Under the pieces are notes generated by a model. The model saw only the letters and a list, made by a program, of their open reading frames with translations, searched no databases and was not told the origin of the DNA. From assembly GCA_902776765.1 (NCBI GenBank), contig CACYRP010000001.1, forward strand, positions 89,144-136,208: a DNA stretch of 47,065 bases, in the 5' to 3' direction. The stretch is from Fibrobacter succinogenes. Lineage in GTDB: Bacteria; Fibrobacterota; Fibrobacteria; Fibrobacterales; Fibrobacteraceae. Below, piece after piece: positions 15,660 to 24,626 of this stretch; positions within the stretch are counted from its first letter, which is position 1, and each line of letters opens with the position of its first letter. Both the position numbers and the translations under genes were made by a program.

Positions 15660-16700
15660 TTACGAGAATTTTTCGTACAAGGCGTCTCGTTCCACAGGAA
15701 CGAGGCCTTCTTTTGTTATAAGGCTCTTCATGCGTTCTGGGCTCATGCCCACGGGAACTGTGGCGCCTGCGGCATGCGTAATCTTTTCTTCGATAATCGT
15801 ACCGTCCAAATCCGATGCACCGGCGTGGAGAGCCTTCATGGCAGTTTCGATGCCCATTTGAATCCAGTAAGCTTTGATGTGCGGGAAGTTGTCTAAGAAC
15901 AAACGAGAAACGGCGACCGTGCGCAATATGTCTTCTTCACTTGTGATGTTCGGAACAATTTGATGGAGCGCGTTGTGTTCCGGGTGGTATACGAGCGGAA
16001 TGAACGCAAAAAATCCGGGAGCTTCGTCTTGCAGGTCGCGGAGCATCTTCATGTGCGCGATGCGGTCTTCAATCTTTTCGATATGACCGAAAAGCATTGT
16101 GGCGTTCGTCGGAATGCCGAGTTTGTGTGCAGCGCGGTGAACGTCAAGCCATTCTTCGCCGGTTTCCTTGCCGGGGCAAATCTTGTCGCGTACACTTTGT
16201 ACTAAAATCTCGGCGCCGCCGCCGGGGAGTGCGTCAAGCCCTGCGTCCTTGAGCGTTGCCATGATTTGCTCGGGCGTTTGGCCAGAAATCTTGGCGAAGT
16301 GGCAAATTTCTACAGCGGTAAAAGCCTTCAAGTTTGCTGACGGAAATTCCTTGCGGAGTTTGCGCAACATCTCGATGTAGTAATCGAACGGATGGTCGGG
16401 ATGGAGTCCGCCAACAATATGCAATTCGCGGGCGCCTCCGGCGATGGCTTCGGCAGCCTTGTCGCGGATGGTCTCGTAATTCCAGTCGTAAGCCGTCGGA
16501 GAAACTTTCTTGATGCGGCTGAATGCGCAAAATTTGCAATGCAGAACGCACACGTTTGTGTAGTTGATTTGGCGATTGTTCACCCAGTAAACGGACTTGC
16601 CGTGGCGTGCTTCTTTTTCGGCATTGGCGCGAGCGCAAAGTTCATCGAGCGGTGCGTTGAAAAATAAATCGAGTGCTTCTTGTTCTGTAAGGCGAGACAT
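15660..16700 (-). CDS. mqnE: Aminofutalosine synthase MqnE (radical SAM)
   Basis: MqnE joins the radical-SAM adenosyl group to 3-[(1-carboxyvinyl)oxy]benzoate to form aminofutalosine in the futalosine route to menaquinone. The 346-residue protein has the iron-sulfur motif C51-x3-C55-x2-C58 in 'NYTNVCVLHCKFCAFSR'. 'VGGLHPDHPFDYYIEMLR', 'KAFTAVEICHFAKISG' and 'LDALPGGGAEILVQSVRDKI' separate MqnE from the related MqnC, which has different words at these places. Menaquinone would serve an anaerobic electron chain, in keeping with the nuo genes at the end of the window. No other mqn gene is next to it. Confidence 0.9.
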   Translation of the reverse strand: MSRLTEQEALDLFFNAPLDELCARANAEKEARHGKSVYWVNNRQINYTNVCVLHCKFCAFSRIKKVSPTAYDWNYETIRDKAAEAIAGGARELHIVGGLHPDHPFDYYIEMLRKLRKEFPSANLKAFTAVEICHFAKISGQTPEQIMATLKDAGLDALPGGGAEILVQSVRDKICPGKETGEEWLDVHRAAHKLGIPTNATMLFGHIEKIEDRIAHMKMLRDLQDEAPGFFAFIPLVYHPEHNALHQIVPNITSEEDILRTVAVSRLFLDNFPHIKAYWIQMGIETAMKALHAGASDLDGTIIEEKITHAAGATVPVGMSPERMKSLITKEGLVPVERDALYEKFS

Positions 16701-16718
16701 GCGATAAATATAGTTATT

Positions 16719-16780
16719 AGTAGGAAGTAGGCAGTAGACAGTAGGAAGTGGTTAGTGGTTGGTGGTTAGTGATTAGGAAT
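16719..16780. repeat. Low-complexity GTTAGTGGTTGGTGG tract
   Basis: Near-repeats of 'gtaggaagt' and 'ggttagtggtt'. Bases 16741-16767 are the exact reverse complement of 11084-11110. Confidence 0.75.
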
Positions 16781-16782
16781 GT

Positions 16783-16814
16783 GTCATCCTGAGGACCGAA
16801 GGGACGAAGGATCC
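16783..16814. repeat. GTCATCCTGAG...AAGGATCC intergenic repeat
   Basis: The ends GTCATCCTGAGG and CGAAGGATCC are partly complementary. Similar palindromes lie at 9874, 15542, 20941 and 38571. Confidence 0.55.
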
Positions 16815-16954
16815 AGTGAAGGTTAAGAGAGGTTTGTTGGTTGTAGCTATGAGCCGTGAGGGGTGGGGCTTTGCCCCATCCACAAAAATAATGGACTCTA
16901 TCACCTTCGGTTCCAGAGAGACAATTTTTTTCGGACATCCTTATTGCGCAAAAC

Positions 16955-16986
16955 AAAAAGACGCAGATTGAAATCTGCGTCTTTTT
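16955..16986. terminator. Strong stem-loop terminator downstream of the initiator tRNA
   Basis: A stem of about 14 bp (aaaaagacgcagat / atctgcgtcttttt) with a short loop has A5 on one side and T5 on the other, so it works on both strands. It starts 3 bases after the mature tRNA end on the minus strand. Confidence 0.8.
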
Positions 16987-16988
16987 AG

Positions 16989-17062
<74 letters not shown>

Positions 17063-17076
17063 TCGAGGTTGTCCCA

Positions 17077-17105
17077 TATATAGAAAATAATAATAGATTT
17101 GGCAA
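17077..17105 (-). promoter_or_regulatory. Predicted promoter of the initiator tRNA gene
   Basis: On the minus strand TTGCCA (17105-17100), 17 bases, TATATA (17082-17077); the tRNA begins 14 bases further on. Confidence 0.65.
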
Positions 17106-17188
17106 GAGTCAATAGCCGATTAAAAGTCAGAGTAAGTTTTTTTTATGCTTTTTTCGTCGAATTTCGCCAAAACAGCAATCAATTCTTG

Positions 17189-18349
17189 TTACACGAACTT
17201 TTTCAAAATGTGTTTGCTGGCGTAGAAATAATCAATTCCGCTGATAAGTGTAATAGCTGTTATGATGCCCATCACAACGACAGGAAATTGCGGCCAAATA
17301 CTTTCGAATCCAGGAATCAAAGCGCGTACAGGGTCGATGGCTCCAAGGAGAATGGCGACAATGCCGATGCCTTGCAATGCCGTTTTCCATTTGCCACTGC
17401 GACGTGCGGGCATAATGAGCCCTTCGCTTGCAGCAAGCGTGCGGAGCGTTTCCACGCTAGATTCACGGAAGTAAATCAAAGCGACCATCCACACCGAAGC
17501 ATAACCCGTTGCAATAAAGCACATGAAAATGGTCATGTTCGAAATCTTGTCGCTGAACGGATCGAGATATTTGCCGAGAGTGCTGACTTCGCCCATGGAA
17601 CGCGCCAGTTTGCCGTCCAGATAATCAGTGAGCATGAATCCAAGCACCATCACGAGCGCGAGCACTTTAAAGACGATGCTGTTGTTGCTGTAATCCAAAT
17701 CGTTGTCGTAGAAGAACACCCAAAGGAAAAACGGAGTGAGCACAATGCGGCTCATCGTGAGTTGGCTTGCAATCGAAAGCGGCTTGCGGTGTGCGGGGTC
17801 GCGGTAATACCAATAAGCGTATGCAGCGGTAGAGGCTGCAATGAGCAAAATGGAAACGACCATCATAATTTGTTGTAAATTTTCGATATTCAACAAATAG
17901 ACGCCCATCGTGATTGTTACGGAGAGATTTGCAAGTTTACTCCAACGGCGTTTGCGGGGGAGTTGTTTTCCTTCTCGCAAAACGCCTAATGAAAATAGCG
18001 TGTGTGCAATGAGTCGACCGAGCAAAACTGCGCAACCGACACCTAAAATTTTTTCAACACTTTCGTTTTGGAGTAGGTCGCGGGCAAAAATGCTAGCCAT
18101 CACGATAAACTGTAAAAAACCGTCAATCGTGTTGAGCCAAAGTCTGTAGTAGGGCTTTTCGATTTCCTGGCTTTTCAACTGGAAAAGGTTGACCCATCCC
18201 ATGATAAGTGCTATACCCACGAAAGAGCAGGCCATCGTCGTCCATCCCTCCCAGATGAATACGATGACACAGATAAAGACGAGTGCACGCATGATACTCC
18301 AAATGCGTGAACGCATACGAACATCAGATGCATTTTCTGGTTCTGTCAT
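17189..18349 (-). CDS. PgsA-like CDP-alcohol phosphatidyltransferase with an extra N-terminal membrane half
   Basis: The C-terminal half holds the full CDP-alcohol phosphotransferase signature: Asp242-x2-Asp245-Gly246-x2-Ala249-Arg250-x8-Gly259-x3-Asp263-x3-Asp267. This metal-binding site transfers a phosphatidyl group from CDP-diacylglycerol, most often to glycerol 3-phosphate in phosphatidylglycerol synthesis. The protein has 386 residues, about twice the usual PgsA length. Residues 1-180 form a further set of about six membrane helices without the Asp motif. Their order, including 'KRRWSKLANLSVTITMGVYL' compared with 'SGKWKTALQGIGIVAILLG', suggests a degenerate second copy of the same fold. 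The ATG overlaps the end of recN by four bases, so the two are co-translated. The alcohol acceptor is inferred. Confidence 0.82.
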   Translation of the reverse strand: MTEPENASDVRMRSRIWSIMRALVFICVIVFIWEGWTTMACSFVGIALIMGWVNLFQLKSQEIEKPYYRLWLNTIDGFLQFIVMASIFARDLLQNESVEKILGVGCAVLLGRLIAHTLFSLGVLREGKQLPRKRRWSKLANLSVTITMGVYLLNIENLQQIMMVVSILLIAASTAAYAYWYYRDPAHRKPLSIASQLTMSRIVLTPFFLWVFFYDNDLDYSNNSIVFKVLALVMVLGFMLTDYLDGKLARSMGEVSTLGKYLDPFSDKISNMTIFMCFIATGYASVWMVALIYFRESSVETLRTLAASEGLIMPARRSGKWKTALQGIGIVAILLGAIDPVRALIPGFESIWPQFPVVVMGIITAITLISGIDYFYASKHILKKFV

Positions 18350-19995
18350 AAATTATTCTCCAACAACTGCTTTGCATGAGTGCGGACTGTTTCTGAAGAT
18401 CCGCCTAACATTCTAGCAATTTCTTCGATACGACCGTTCTTGTCGAGGTCAATAATGGACGTAAAAGTCCTTCCATCAACTTCTTTTTTGCTCACGGCGA
18501 GCTGATTTTCGGCTCGGCTGGCCACTTGATGCAAGTGCGTGATGGTAAGTACTTGGTGGTGCTTGCCCAATTTCCGCAAGGCTTCGCCAATGCTGTTGCC
18601 TGTTTCGCCCGAAATCCCAGAATCGACTTCGTCGAAAATGAGTAGCGGAACTTTGTCGAGTTCGGCCATGACGCTCTTGATGGCTAGCAATACACGGCTG
18701 AGTTCGCCACCGGACACGGCCTTTTGTAAAGACTTCTCGCCTTCGCCCGGGTTCGGTGCAAGCAGAAATTCAATGCGGTCGAAACCGTTGGGTGCGGGTG
18801 CCTGTTCAGTGATGTTTGTTGAGAATTTTGCTTTAGGCATGCCAAGGCTGTGCAAGATTTCTTGCACGGCAGCGTCGAACCGGAGTGCCGCTTCGCGGCG
18901 CTTTTCGGTGAGGCTTGCTGCGAGACGAACAGTCTCGGCCTTGTGCGCATCGGCTTTACGTTTGAGCTCTTCGAGGTCGGCATCGAGATTTTCGAGGCTG
19001 TCGAGTTCCTGCTTACGTTGTTCGGTAAGCGCGATAAGCCCTGCTACGTCACTGCGATACTTGCGCTTGAGCTTTTGAATGAGCGCAATTCGAGAATTGG
19101 CCCGGTCGATTTCGACGGGGCTCATGGACTTTGCTGGGCGGAGCCTTTGCAAATCCTTGCAGATTCCCTCGAAGGGGTCTGCCACTTCGAGGAGTGCGTT
19201 CAAGTCTTCTTCGTAATGCGGAATCTTTTGTGCGAGGGAACGCAATTTGTACTGAAGGTTCTGGACCTGTTCGAGAATGCCGTTATCGTAACCGATGAGC
19301 GCTTGAATTTCGTTCAGCAGATTGTGCTCGGCTTCGCTCTTGCTTGCAATATTGACTTTGTCTTCAAGCTCTTCTTCTTCGCCATCGCGGAGCGCTGCCT
19401 TTGAAAGTTCTTCGTACTGGAACTTCAAAAAATCTTTTTGTTGAGCAAGGTCTTTAGCGTGGGCTTCTGTTTGCTGGATTTCAGCAAGAACATCATTCCA
19501 GGCATTATAACTCTTTGTGTAGTTTGTAAGCAACTCGCTGTTGCCCGCGTATTCATCGAGCATCTTTGCATGTGTGCGGATGTCGCGCAGCAGAAGCTGT
19601 TCGCTTTGTCCGTGCATTTGAATCAACGATTCGCCGAGTTCCTGCAAGTCCGAAAGGCTTACTACAGAACCGTTTACGCGAGCGCGGCCTTTCCCGTTTT
19701 CTAAAATCTCGCGGCGGATAATGAGCTCGTCGTCGTCATCGAGTTCGAGTCTTGTCAAGATTTGCTTGACTTCGGGATCGTTACTGATATCGAACGTTCC
19801 TTCGATGACTGCTTTTTCTTCGCCCGTGCGGACCATGGACGCTTGCGATTTGTCTCCGCAAACCATGCGGAGCGCTTTCATAAGAACGGATTTGCCGGCG
19901 CCAGTTTCACCCGTAATAGCGGTAAAGCCCCCATGGAAAGGGACCGTTGCCTCCGCTATCAATGTGAAACCGTTAATTGTAAGTTGCTTTAACAT
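18346..19995 (-). CDS. recN: DNA repair ATPase RecN
   Basis: RecN is an SMC-like ATPase that tethers DNA ends during double-strand-break repair. The 549 residues match the family. 'ITGETGAGKS' (Walker A, 29-36 for GETGAGKS) is at the N-terminus, a coiled-coil middle region is rich in Leu, Glu and Lys (about 150-370), and the C-terminal ATPase half has 'SGGELSRVLLAIK' and Walker B 'LLIFDEVDSGISGETG'. 'QVLTITHLHQVAS' follows. No LexA-like operator was recognised upstream. It is the first gene of a two-gene unit with the PgsA-like gene. Confidence 0.95.
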   Translation of the reverse strand: MLKQLTINGFTLIAEATVPFHGGFTAITGETGAGKSVLMKALRMVCGDKSQASMVRTGEEKAVIEGTFDISNDPEVKQILTRLELDDDDELIIRREILENGKGRARVNGSVVSLSDLQELGESLIQMHGQSEQLLLRDIRTHAKMLDEYAGNSELLTNYTKSYNAWNDVLAEIQQTEAHAKDLAQQKDFLKFQYEELSKAALRDGEEEELEDKVNIASKSEAEHNLLNEIQALIGYDNGILEQVQNLQYKLRSLAQKIPHYEEDLNALLEVADPFEGICKDLQRLRPAKSMSPVEIDRANSRIALIQKLKRKYRSDVAGLIALTEQRKQELDSLENLDADLEELKRKADAHKAETVRLAASLTEKRREAALRFDAAVQEILHSLGMPKAKFSTNITEQAPAPNGFDRIEFLLAPNPGEGEKSLQKAVSGGELSRVLLAIKSVMAELDKVPLLIFDEVDSGISGETGNSIGEALRKLGKHHQVLTITHLHQVASRAENQLAVSKKEVDGRTFTSIIDLDKNGRIEEIARMLGGSSETVRTHAKQLLENNL

Positions 19996-20029
19996 ACTAG
20001 ATAAATTAGCAAAAGAATGTGCTTGGTTT

Positions 20030-20145
20030 TAGGTTATAGGTTGTAGGTTTTAGGAAAAGAATCACGTGCTTTGCACGTCTTAAAAAGGTGGCTACGCCAC
20101 GATTTTTCTACCTATCACCTAATCCCTATCACCTAATCCCTATTT
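20030..20145. repeat. Low-complexity tract with CACCTAATCCCTAT units
   Basis: 'aggttataggttgtaggtttt' at the left and two copies of 'atcacctaatccct' at the right flank the hairpin-like 'cgtgctttgcacg'. No coding frame is credible here. Confidence 0.55.
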
Positions 20146-20895
20146 CTCAAATTCAATTATACTTCTATAAATCGGGCGGCCTTCTTTCTTGTACTTGCGT
20201 TCGAATCCGGTCATGATCCCTTCGGTCGGTTCCGCCGTATTGCGGACGATAACTTTGCAGGTCGGGTAGGCGTCGAACGTTTCAAGTGCAATTTCGTTGT
20301 ATTCCTTGTGGTCGGTGCCCCAATAGAAAATGCGTTTGCCCGGTTTCAAGCAGCGAGCGACTTCGTCGAGAAAATCAGGACGGAGCAAACGATTCTTGTG
20401 GTGGCGTTCCTTTGGCCACGGATCCGGGAAATACATGTGGAAAGTATCCACCGTGTTGGACTTGACGGCGTCGCGCAAGAAATAGAAAACATCACCGCGT
20501 AACATGGCTGCATTGCCTTGTGCAACGATTCCACGCTTTTCCATGCGTTCGTGAGCGAATGCGGCCCATGTATAGTCCCATTCACTACCCATGATAAAAC
20601 GGTCCGGATGCTTCTCGGCATAGTCCGTCATGAAATTGCCTTTACCACTTCCGATTTCTACTTCGATATGACCGTTCTCGTTCGGGAACATGTCTTTCCA
20701 GTCGAAGTCGAGTTTGTGCGGGAGTCCATCCGGTGTCTTGATGGGCTTGCGGTCGCCATTGGTGCGGAATATGTAATGCCACAGAGCTTTCATCTGCGGG
20801 TCTTGATTCAAATCGCGATAAAACTCCGGAATCACGACTTCCTTCGGAGCCTTCTCTTCTTCGTTCAATACTTCGTTGTTGTTTTCGTCTGCCAT
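20140..20895 (-). CDS. trmB: tRNA (guanine-N7-)-methyltransferase TrmB
   Basis: TrmB makes m7G46 in the variable loop of tRNAs with S-adenosylmethionine. The 251-residue product has the SAM-binding motif 'VEIGSGKGNF' and the family hallmark 'MYFPDPWPKERHHKNRLL' with the active-site Asp, then 'GTDHKEYNE' and the C-terminal 'TGFERKYKKEGRPIYR'. An N-terminal extension of about 60 residues, acidic at first, precedes the core, somewhat longer than the common form. The gene is isolated between two low-complexity intergenic spaces. Confidence 0.93.
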   Translation of the reverse strand: MADENNNEVLNEEEKAPKEVVIPEFYRDLNQDPQMKALWHYIFRTNGDRKPIKTPDGLPHKLDFDWKDMFPNENGHIEVEIGSGKGNFMTDYAEKHPDRFIMGSEWDYTWAAFAHERMEKRGIVAQGNAAMLRGDVFYFLRDAVKSNTVDTFHMYFPDPWPKERHHKNRLLRPDFLDEVARCLKPGKRIFYWGTDHKEYNEIALETFDAYPTCKVIVRNTAEPTEGIMTGFERKYKKEGRPIYRSIIEFEK

Positions 20896-20940
20896 AATGT
20901 TTTTTTTCTTAAAATAAAAATTTAGTTCCGAGTTCTGCTC

Positions 20941-20966
20941 GTCATCCTCCGCTAGGAGGATTCATA
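20941..20966. repeat. GTCATCCTCC-GCTA-GGAGGATTCAT palindrome
   Basis: It is almost the exact reverse complement of 38571-38597, and close to 43978-44004. A related longer element in the other direction lies at about 20988-21023 (ATTCCCTCC...GAATGAC). Confidence 0.7.
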
Positions 20967-21055
20967 CAGTTCCAAATTAGCAAAGTATGGATTCCCTCCT
21001 TCGCTACGCTCAGTCGAGAATGACCCTAATTTCTAGAATCACTAGTAACTTTAAT

Positions 21056-21175
21056 AGTTCCAAGTTCTAAGTTCCGAGTTACTAGAAATGTTTATATTGC
21101 TATCTCTAGTAACTAAGTTCTAAGTTCTGCCAACTGCCAACTTCTAACTTCCTACTTTCTACTTCCTACTAAATA
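21056..21175. repeat. Degenerate 7-base-period tract between trmB and the RNase Z-like gene
   Basis: Units 'aagttcta', 'caacttct' and 'ctacttcc' recur. The space 20896-21168 otherwise holds only the palindromes at 20941 and 20988. Confidence 0.6.
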
Positions 21176-22056
21176 AACGCTACGATCCTCTCTTTGAACT
21201 TCTCTGGGATGTTCTTGTCGAGCATTTCGCGGATATGCCGCTCGGAATACTTCATCGAGAAATGACTCAAGATGATTTTCTCGCACTTGATTTCGTCGTC
21301 GAGCTCGTTCAGCGCATGCACGATATCTTTCAAGTGGCTGTGCCCTTTCTTTTTGCTCATCGCTTCTTCGCCATCGTCGAGGAACGTGCATTCCGTAATC
21401 AGCACTTTCGACTGGAAAACGCGGCTGTTGTCTAGCAAACTTTCGCCAAGGCAATCGCCCATAAAACTCACGAGCGGTTCGTAAACTTCGCGTGTGATTT
21501 CGACTCCTTGCTTGCGCAGTTCGATAATTTCAGTAGCGGATTTCCCGAGGAATTCGTCCTTGAGTTTTTTCTTGTAAAAATAAAGCGTACCGCCCATCGT
21601 CGGGATGGAGTGCTTGACTTCGAATGCTTCGATCGCAAGGTCTTTGCGGTAGCGCAAAAATTGCAATTCGCCGGCGGAGACTGGTTCAATTTCCGGGTAG
21701 CGGAACTTTGTTTCGCCAACACCTTCGAACATCGCTTCGGCCTTAATCCAAGCCTTTGCATTTTCACTGATGAAATCCGGCATGTAATAGACGCTGTCGC
21801 GTTCCACGCCCATCATTTTGCGCAGGCTGTGGTGACGCATCAGGCAGCGGGCGTGGTCGCCGTGGGCGTGCGTCAAGAACACATGGTCTAGTGGAATCGC
21901 CGAAAGCGGGCATTCGCCCATGTCAATGCAAAAATCAAGTTCGGGAATTTGGATATACGTAGCTAGTCCGGAAATCGAAAATCCGGAAATAGGCGAGCAG
22001 GGCGTATCGACGTGAATCTGCCGCAGAGCGTTATGTATGTACTTATTTTCGTTCAC
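21169..22056 (-). CDS. Metallo-beta-lactamase-fold hydrolase, RNase Z-like
   Basis: The protein has 295 residues. 'HVFLTHAHGDHARCLMRH' gives the zinc site His63-x-His65-x-Asp67-His68, 'FEVKHSIPTMGGTLYF' resembles the strand region of RNase Z, and 'EKIILSHFSMKYS' provides the final His. RNase Z trims the 3' end of tRNA precursors. The sequence is shorter in the exosite arm region than standard RNase Z, and the words differ enough that a related metal hydrolase is possible. Because the initiator tRNA here lacks an encoded CCA, an RNase Z activity would be useful, but that link is inference. Confidence 0.75.
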   Translation of the reverse strand: MNENKYIHNALRQIHVDTPCSPISGFSISGLATYIQIPELDFCIDMGECPLSAIPLDHVFLTHAHGDHARCLMRHHSLRKMMGVERDSVYYMPDFISENAKAWIKAEAMFEGVGETKFRYPEIEPVSAGELQFLRYRKDLAIEAFEVKHSIPTMGGTLYFYKKKLKDEFLGKSATEIIELRKQGVEITREVYEPLVSFMGDCLGESLLDNSRVFQSKVLITECTFLDDGEEAMSKKKGHSHLKDIVHALNELDDEIKCEKIILSHFSMKYSERHIREMLDKNIPEKFKERIVAFI

Positions 22057-22142
22057 TTTTTTACCGTCCGATAATTTAGCAAATTACGTTGGATAAAAAA
22101 TGACACTAGGTGTCACCCCGTATATGTTATGGGGGCAGATAC

Positions 22143-22169
22143 AAAAAAAGCAGCTCGGCGAGAGCTGCT
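22143..22169 (-). terminator. Terminator of the lipoprotein gene at 22191
   Basis: An 8-bp perfect stem (agcagctc / gagctgct) with a 5-base loop is followed by T7 on the minus strand. Confidence 0.8.
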
Positions 22170-22190
22170 CTTTGAAGAATAAAATCGCAA

Positions 22191-22775
22191 TTACTTGTCC
22201 GATGTAATTTTATCGAATTCGGAGCAAGACATCATTTCGATGTTCACGCCCATAGCCTTGCTGCGGGTCCTGTCGTTACCCTTTCTTCCAGGAATACGGA
22301 AACAGAAATCATACGTGTGACCTTTTTCAGTCGGAATTCCCATCTTGAAAACGCGGAAACGTTCCATTCCTGGTTTTGTAATTTCGTGATAATCGTAAGT
22401 ATTCTTGATGCGTTCGAGGCGCTTTTCTTGAGAGAATTCGAGCTCGTTTGTTATCGGTCCTTCAAGGTCGATCGGGAGCGAATTCTGGAAACGCAACTCA
22501 AGCTTTCCGTTAGTCTTGACAATCGATGTCTCGGACGGCTTGATCAGGTAGCGCTGTTGAGGAATGTTCTTATAAGCAATATTGTGCCTGCTTGCCGTAC
22601 GGACTCCACAGACTTCACGCATGTCGGGGTTCGCGACAAAGTCGATATCGCGGCAAATCGGTGGAAGATTGGTTGGAATTTCCAGGTCTTCGCCATTTTG
22701 TGAGGATGAACCAGCACAACCGGCCAAGAATGAAACGGCAAAAAGGCAAGATGACAACAAAAATTTATTCTTCAT
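22191..22775 (-). CDS. Predicted lipoprotein, function unknown
   Basis: The ATG at 22775 is chosen because it starts a proper lipoprotein signal (MKNKFLLSSCLFAVSFLAGC, lipidated Cys20); codons upstream of it give an unlikely N-terminus. The mature protein of about 175 residues follows a short Ser/Gly spacer. It has charged, beta-rich sequence with Cys residues ('PPICRDIDF', 'REVCGVRTASRHN', 'YDFCFRIPGRKGN'). No domain family is recognised. It has its own terminator and is divergent from xth. Confidence 0.72.
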   Translation of the reverse strand: MKNKFLLSSCLFAVSFLAGCAGSSSQNGEDLEIPTNLPPICRDIDFVANPDMREVCGVRTASRHNIAYKNIPQQRYLIKPSETSIVKTNGKLELRFQNSLPIDLEGPITNELEFSQEKRLERIKNTYDYHEITKPGMERFRVFKMGIPTEKGHTYDFCFRIPGRKGNDRTRSKAMGVNIEMMSCSEFDKITSDK

Positions 22776-22966
22776 ACCATCAAATATAAGATTATTATGC
22801 AAAATTGCGAATTTTTTTTTGAAAATGAGTAAAAATGCTGTAATTAATACCATAAAACCTATTATTTGTAAACGTTTGTTAACTTTTGGTGGCGCGTACG
22901 CCCACGAACCCTTTGGAGTTTAAAAAAATATTCTATCTTTGGCGTGAAAAATGGGATTGATGTAAA

Positions 22967-23773
22967 ATGAAAATCTATAGCTGGAATGTCAACGGCATTC
23001 GCTCCGTCCTGAAAAAAGGCTTTGAAGATTGGTTCACGGCGACCGATCCCGATGTGCTTTGCCTTCAAGAAGTCCGTGCCGAAAAAAGCCAGGTCTCCGC
23101 AATCGCAAGCCGCGAAGGCTATTACACTTACTGGAACGCTTGCAAACGCAAGAAGGGTTATAGCGGTGTAGCGGTCTATTCCAAGATTGAACCCGATGCG
23201 GTCAATTATGGTTTTGATATCGAAGAATTCGATGTTGAAGGACGCGTGCTCCAGTTGGTGTTCCCAGATTGGGTCCTCAACTGCATCTATTTCCCGAATG
23301 GCGGGCAGGGTGACGACCGCTTGGATTACAAGCTCCGTTTTTACGATGCCTTCCTTGAAAATAGCAAGCAGTGGCTGCGCGATGGCAAGCATGTGGTAAC
23401 AGTCGGTGACTATAATACATGCCATAAGGAAATCGATATTGCGCGCCCCAAGGAAAACGAGAACGTGAGCGGATTCTTGCCGATTGAACGCGCTTGGATG
23501 GACAAGTATGTGGAAAATGGCTTTGTCGATACATTCCGCACGCTGCATCCCGATACCCGTGATGCTTATTCGTGGTGGTCAAACCGCTTTGGCGCTCGTG
23601 AACGCAATGTGGGTTGGCGTTTGGATTATGGTTTTGTCGATGCGGCGCTTATGCCGAACGTAGTGAGTTCCGAAATTTTGAGCAATGTGACAGGGTCTGA
23701 CCATTGTCCGATTTGTTTGGATATCGAACCGCCGTTCGCTCCGCTTCCGATCAAGAAATCCGAAGAAGTTTAA
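22967..23773 (+). CDS. xth: Exodeoxyribonuclease III
   Basis: This DNA-repair enzyme cuts at abasic sites and removes 3' blocking groups. The 268-residue product shows all the AP-endonuclease motifs: 'SWNVNGIRS' at the N-terminus, 'LCLQEVRAEK' with metal-binding Glu35, 'VTVGDYNTCHKEID', 'WRLDYGFVDA' and the terminal 'VTGSDHCPICLDI' with the catalytic Asp-His pair. The start follows directly from the first strand of the fold. It has its own terminator at 23808, so it is probably a single-gene unit. Confidence 0.95.
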   Translation: MKIYSWNVNGIRSVLKKGFEDWFTATDPDVLCLQEVRAEKSQVSAIASREGYYTYWNACKRKKGYSGVAVYSKIEPDAVNYGFDIEEFDVEGRVLQLVFPDWVLNCIYFPNGGQGDDRLDYKLRFYDAFLENSKQWLRDGKHVVTVGDYNTCHKEIDIARPKENENVSGFLPIERAWMDKYVENGFVDTFRTLHPDTRDAYSWWSNRFGARERNVGWRLDYGFVDAALMPNVVSSEILSNVTGSDHCPICLDIEPPFAPLPIKKSEEV

Positions 23774-23807
23774 AATTAAAATATTATTTTCTGTTATTTT
23801 TGTGATG

Positions 23808-23834
23808 AAGTCCCGCGTGTCGGGACTTTTTTTT
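23808..23834 (+). terminator. Terminator of xth
   Basis: A perfect 8-bp stem (aagtcccg / cgggactt) with a 5-base loop leads into a T8 run. Confidence 0.88.
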
Positions 23835-23894
23835 GTTTGTGAAAATCAAAACATATTAAGCTGTAGAAAAAATTAAAAAAATATATGAAAAAAC

Positions 23895-23923
23895 TTGTTT
23901 TATAAATTGCTTTATACTATATT
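23895..23923 (+). promoter_or_regulatory. Predicted promoter of the first outer-membrane protein gene
   Basis: TTGTTT (23895-23900), 17 bases, TATATT (23918-23923); an AAAAAGGAGAT ribosome site and ATG follow at 23954. Confidence 0.55.
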
Positions 23924-23953
23924 GCCCATACAATCTAAAAAGGAGATAAAAAT

Positions 23954-24541
23954 ATGTTAAAAAAAATAATTCTCGCTGCAGCCCTCGTCGTTAGCGCAGC
24001 TTTCGCACAGTCCTCGGTTAATGTTGGTGGCCGTGCCGCTTTTGACTATGGTTCCGCTTGGGGTGATAAGAGTGACGCCGAATGGGGCGCTGGTTTCAAT
24101 GCTGGCATTAATCTCAAGGTTGGCATCAATGACATGTTGTCTTTCGTTCCGGGCTTGGAAATCGATCTTCGTAGAATTACTAGCGAAGACACGTATCGTG
24201 GCGAAACCCTTGAACAAACGCTCTCCATGTGGTATTTGGATATTCCTCTTGCACTTCGTATTAACGCCAATCCACAGTTCTTTATCGATGCAGGTCTCTA
24301 TTTGGGCATCAACTTGAGTGCTGAATTTACTAGCGAAGTTAAAGGTCAGTCGGCGAGTGTGGATTATGGCGACGCTATGGAATCTATCGACATTGGCATT
24401 CTTGCTGGCGTAGGCTACAATGTTATGCCGAATCTCGATTTGAACTTCCGCCTTGCTCTTGGCCTTACTGAAATGATTAAGGATGGCAAAGGTTCCAAGA
24501 ACATGCGCTTGCAGCTTGGTGCAACCTACTGGTTCATGTAA
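23954..24541 (+). CDS. Outer-membrane beta-barrel protein (OmpX/OprF-barrel type)
   Basis: The 195-residue product starts with a clear signal peptide (MLKKIILAAALVVSAAFAQ). The mature part alternates hydrophobic and polar residues with regular turns ('AWGDKSDAEWGAGFNAGINL', 'FIDAGLYLGINLSAEF', 'GYNVMPNLDLNFRLALGL') and ends in aromatic residues ('LGATYWFM'), which is expected of an eight-stranded barrel with a C-terminal insertion signal. It is paralogous to the next gene. A strong AGGAG site precedes the ATG. A role as a porin or structural protein cannot be decided. Confidence 0.8.
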   Translation: MLKKIILAAALVVSAAFAQSSVNVGGRAAFDYGSAWGDKSDAEWGAGFNAGINLKVGINDMLSFVPGLEIDLRRITSEDTYRGETLEQTLSMWYLDIPLALRINANPQFFIDAGLYLGINLSAEFTSEVKGQSASVDYGDAMESIDIGILAGVGYNVMPNLDLNFRLALGLTEMIKDGKGSKNMRLQLGATYWFM

Positions 24542-24561
24542 TCGTTTAAATGTTTGAAAAG

Positions 24562-24590
24562 GCTCACGCTGAATAGTGTGAGCTTTTTTT
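24562..24590 (+). terminator. Terminator between the two outer-membrane protein genes
   Basis: Stem gctcacgct / agtgtgagc with one wobble pair and a GAAT loop is followed by T7. Confidence 0.85.
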
Positions 24591-24626
24591 ATAAAAATTC
24601 AATTTTTATTTAAAAAAGGAGATCGT

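Noticed and set aside
22862..23548. A 228-codon frame antisense to xth
   Set aside because: No motif; xth has all catalytic residues in the other strand.
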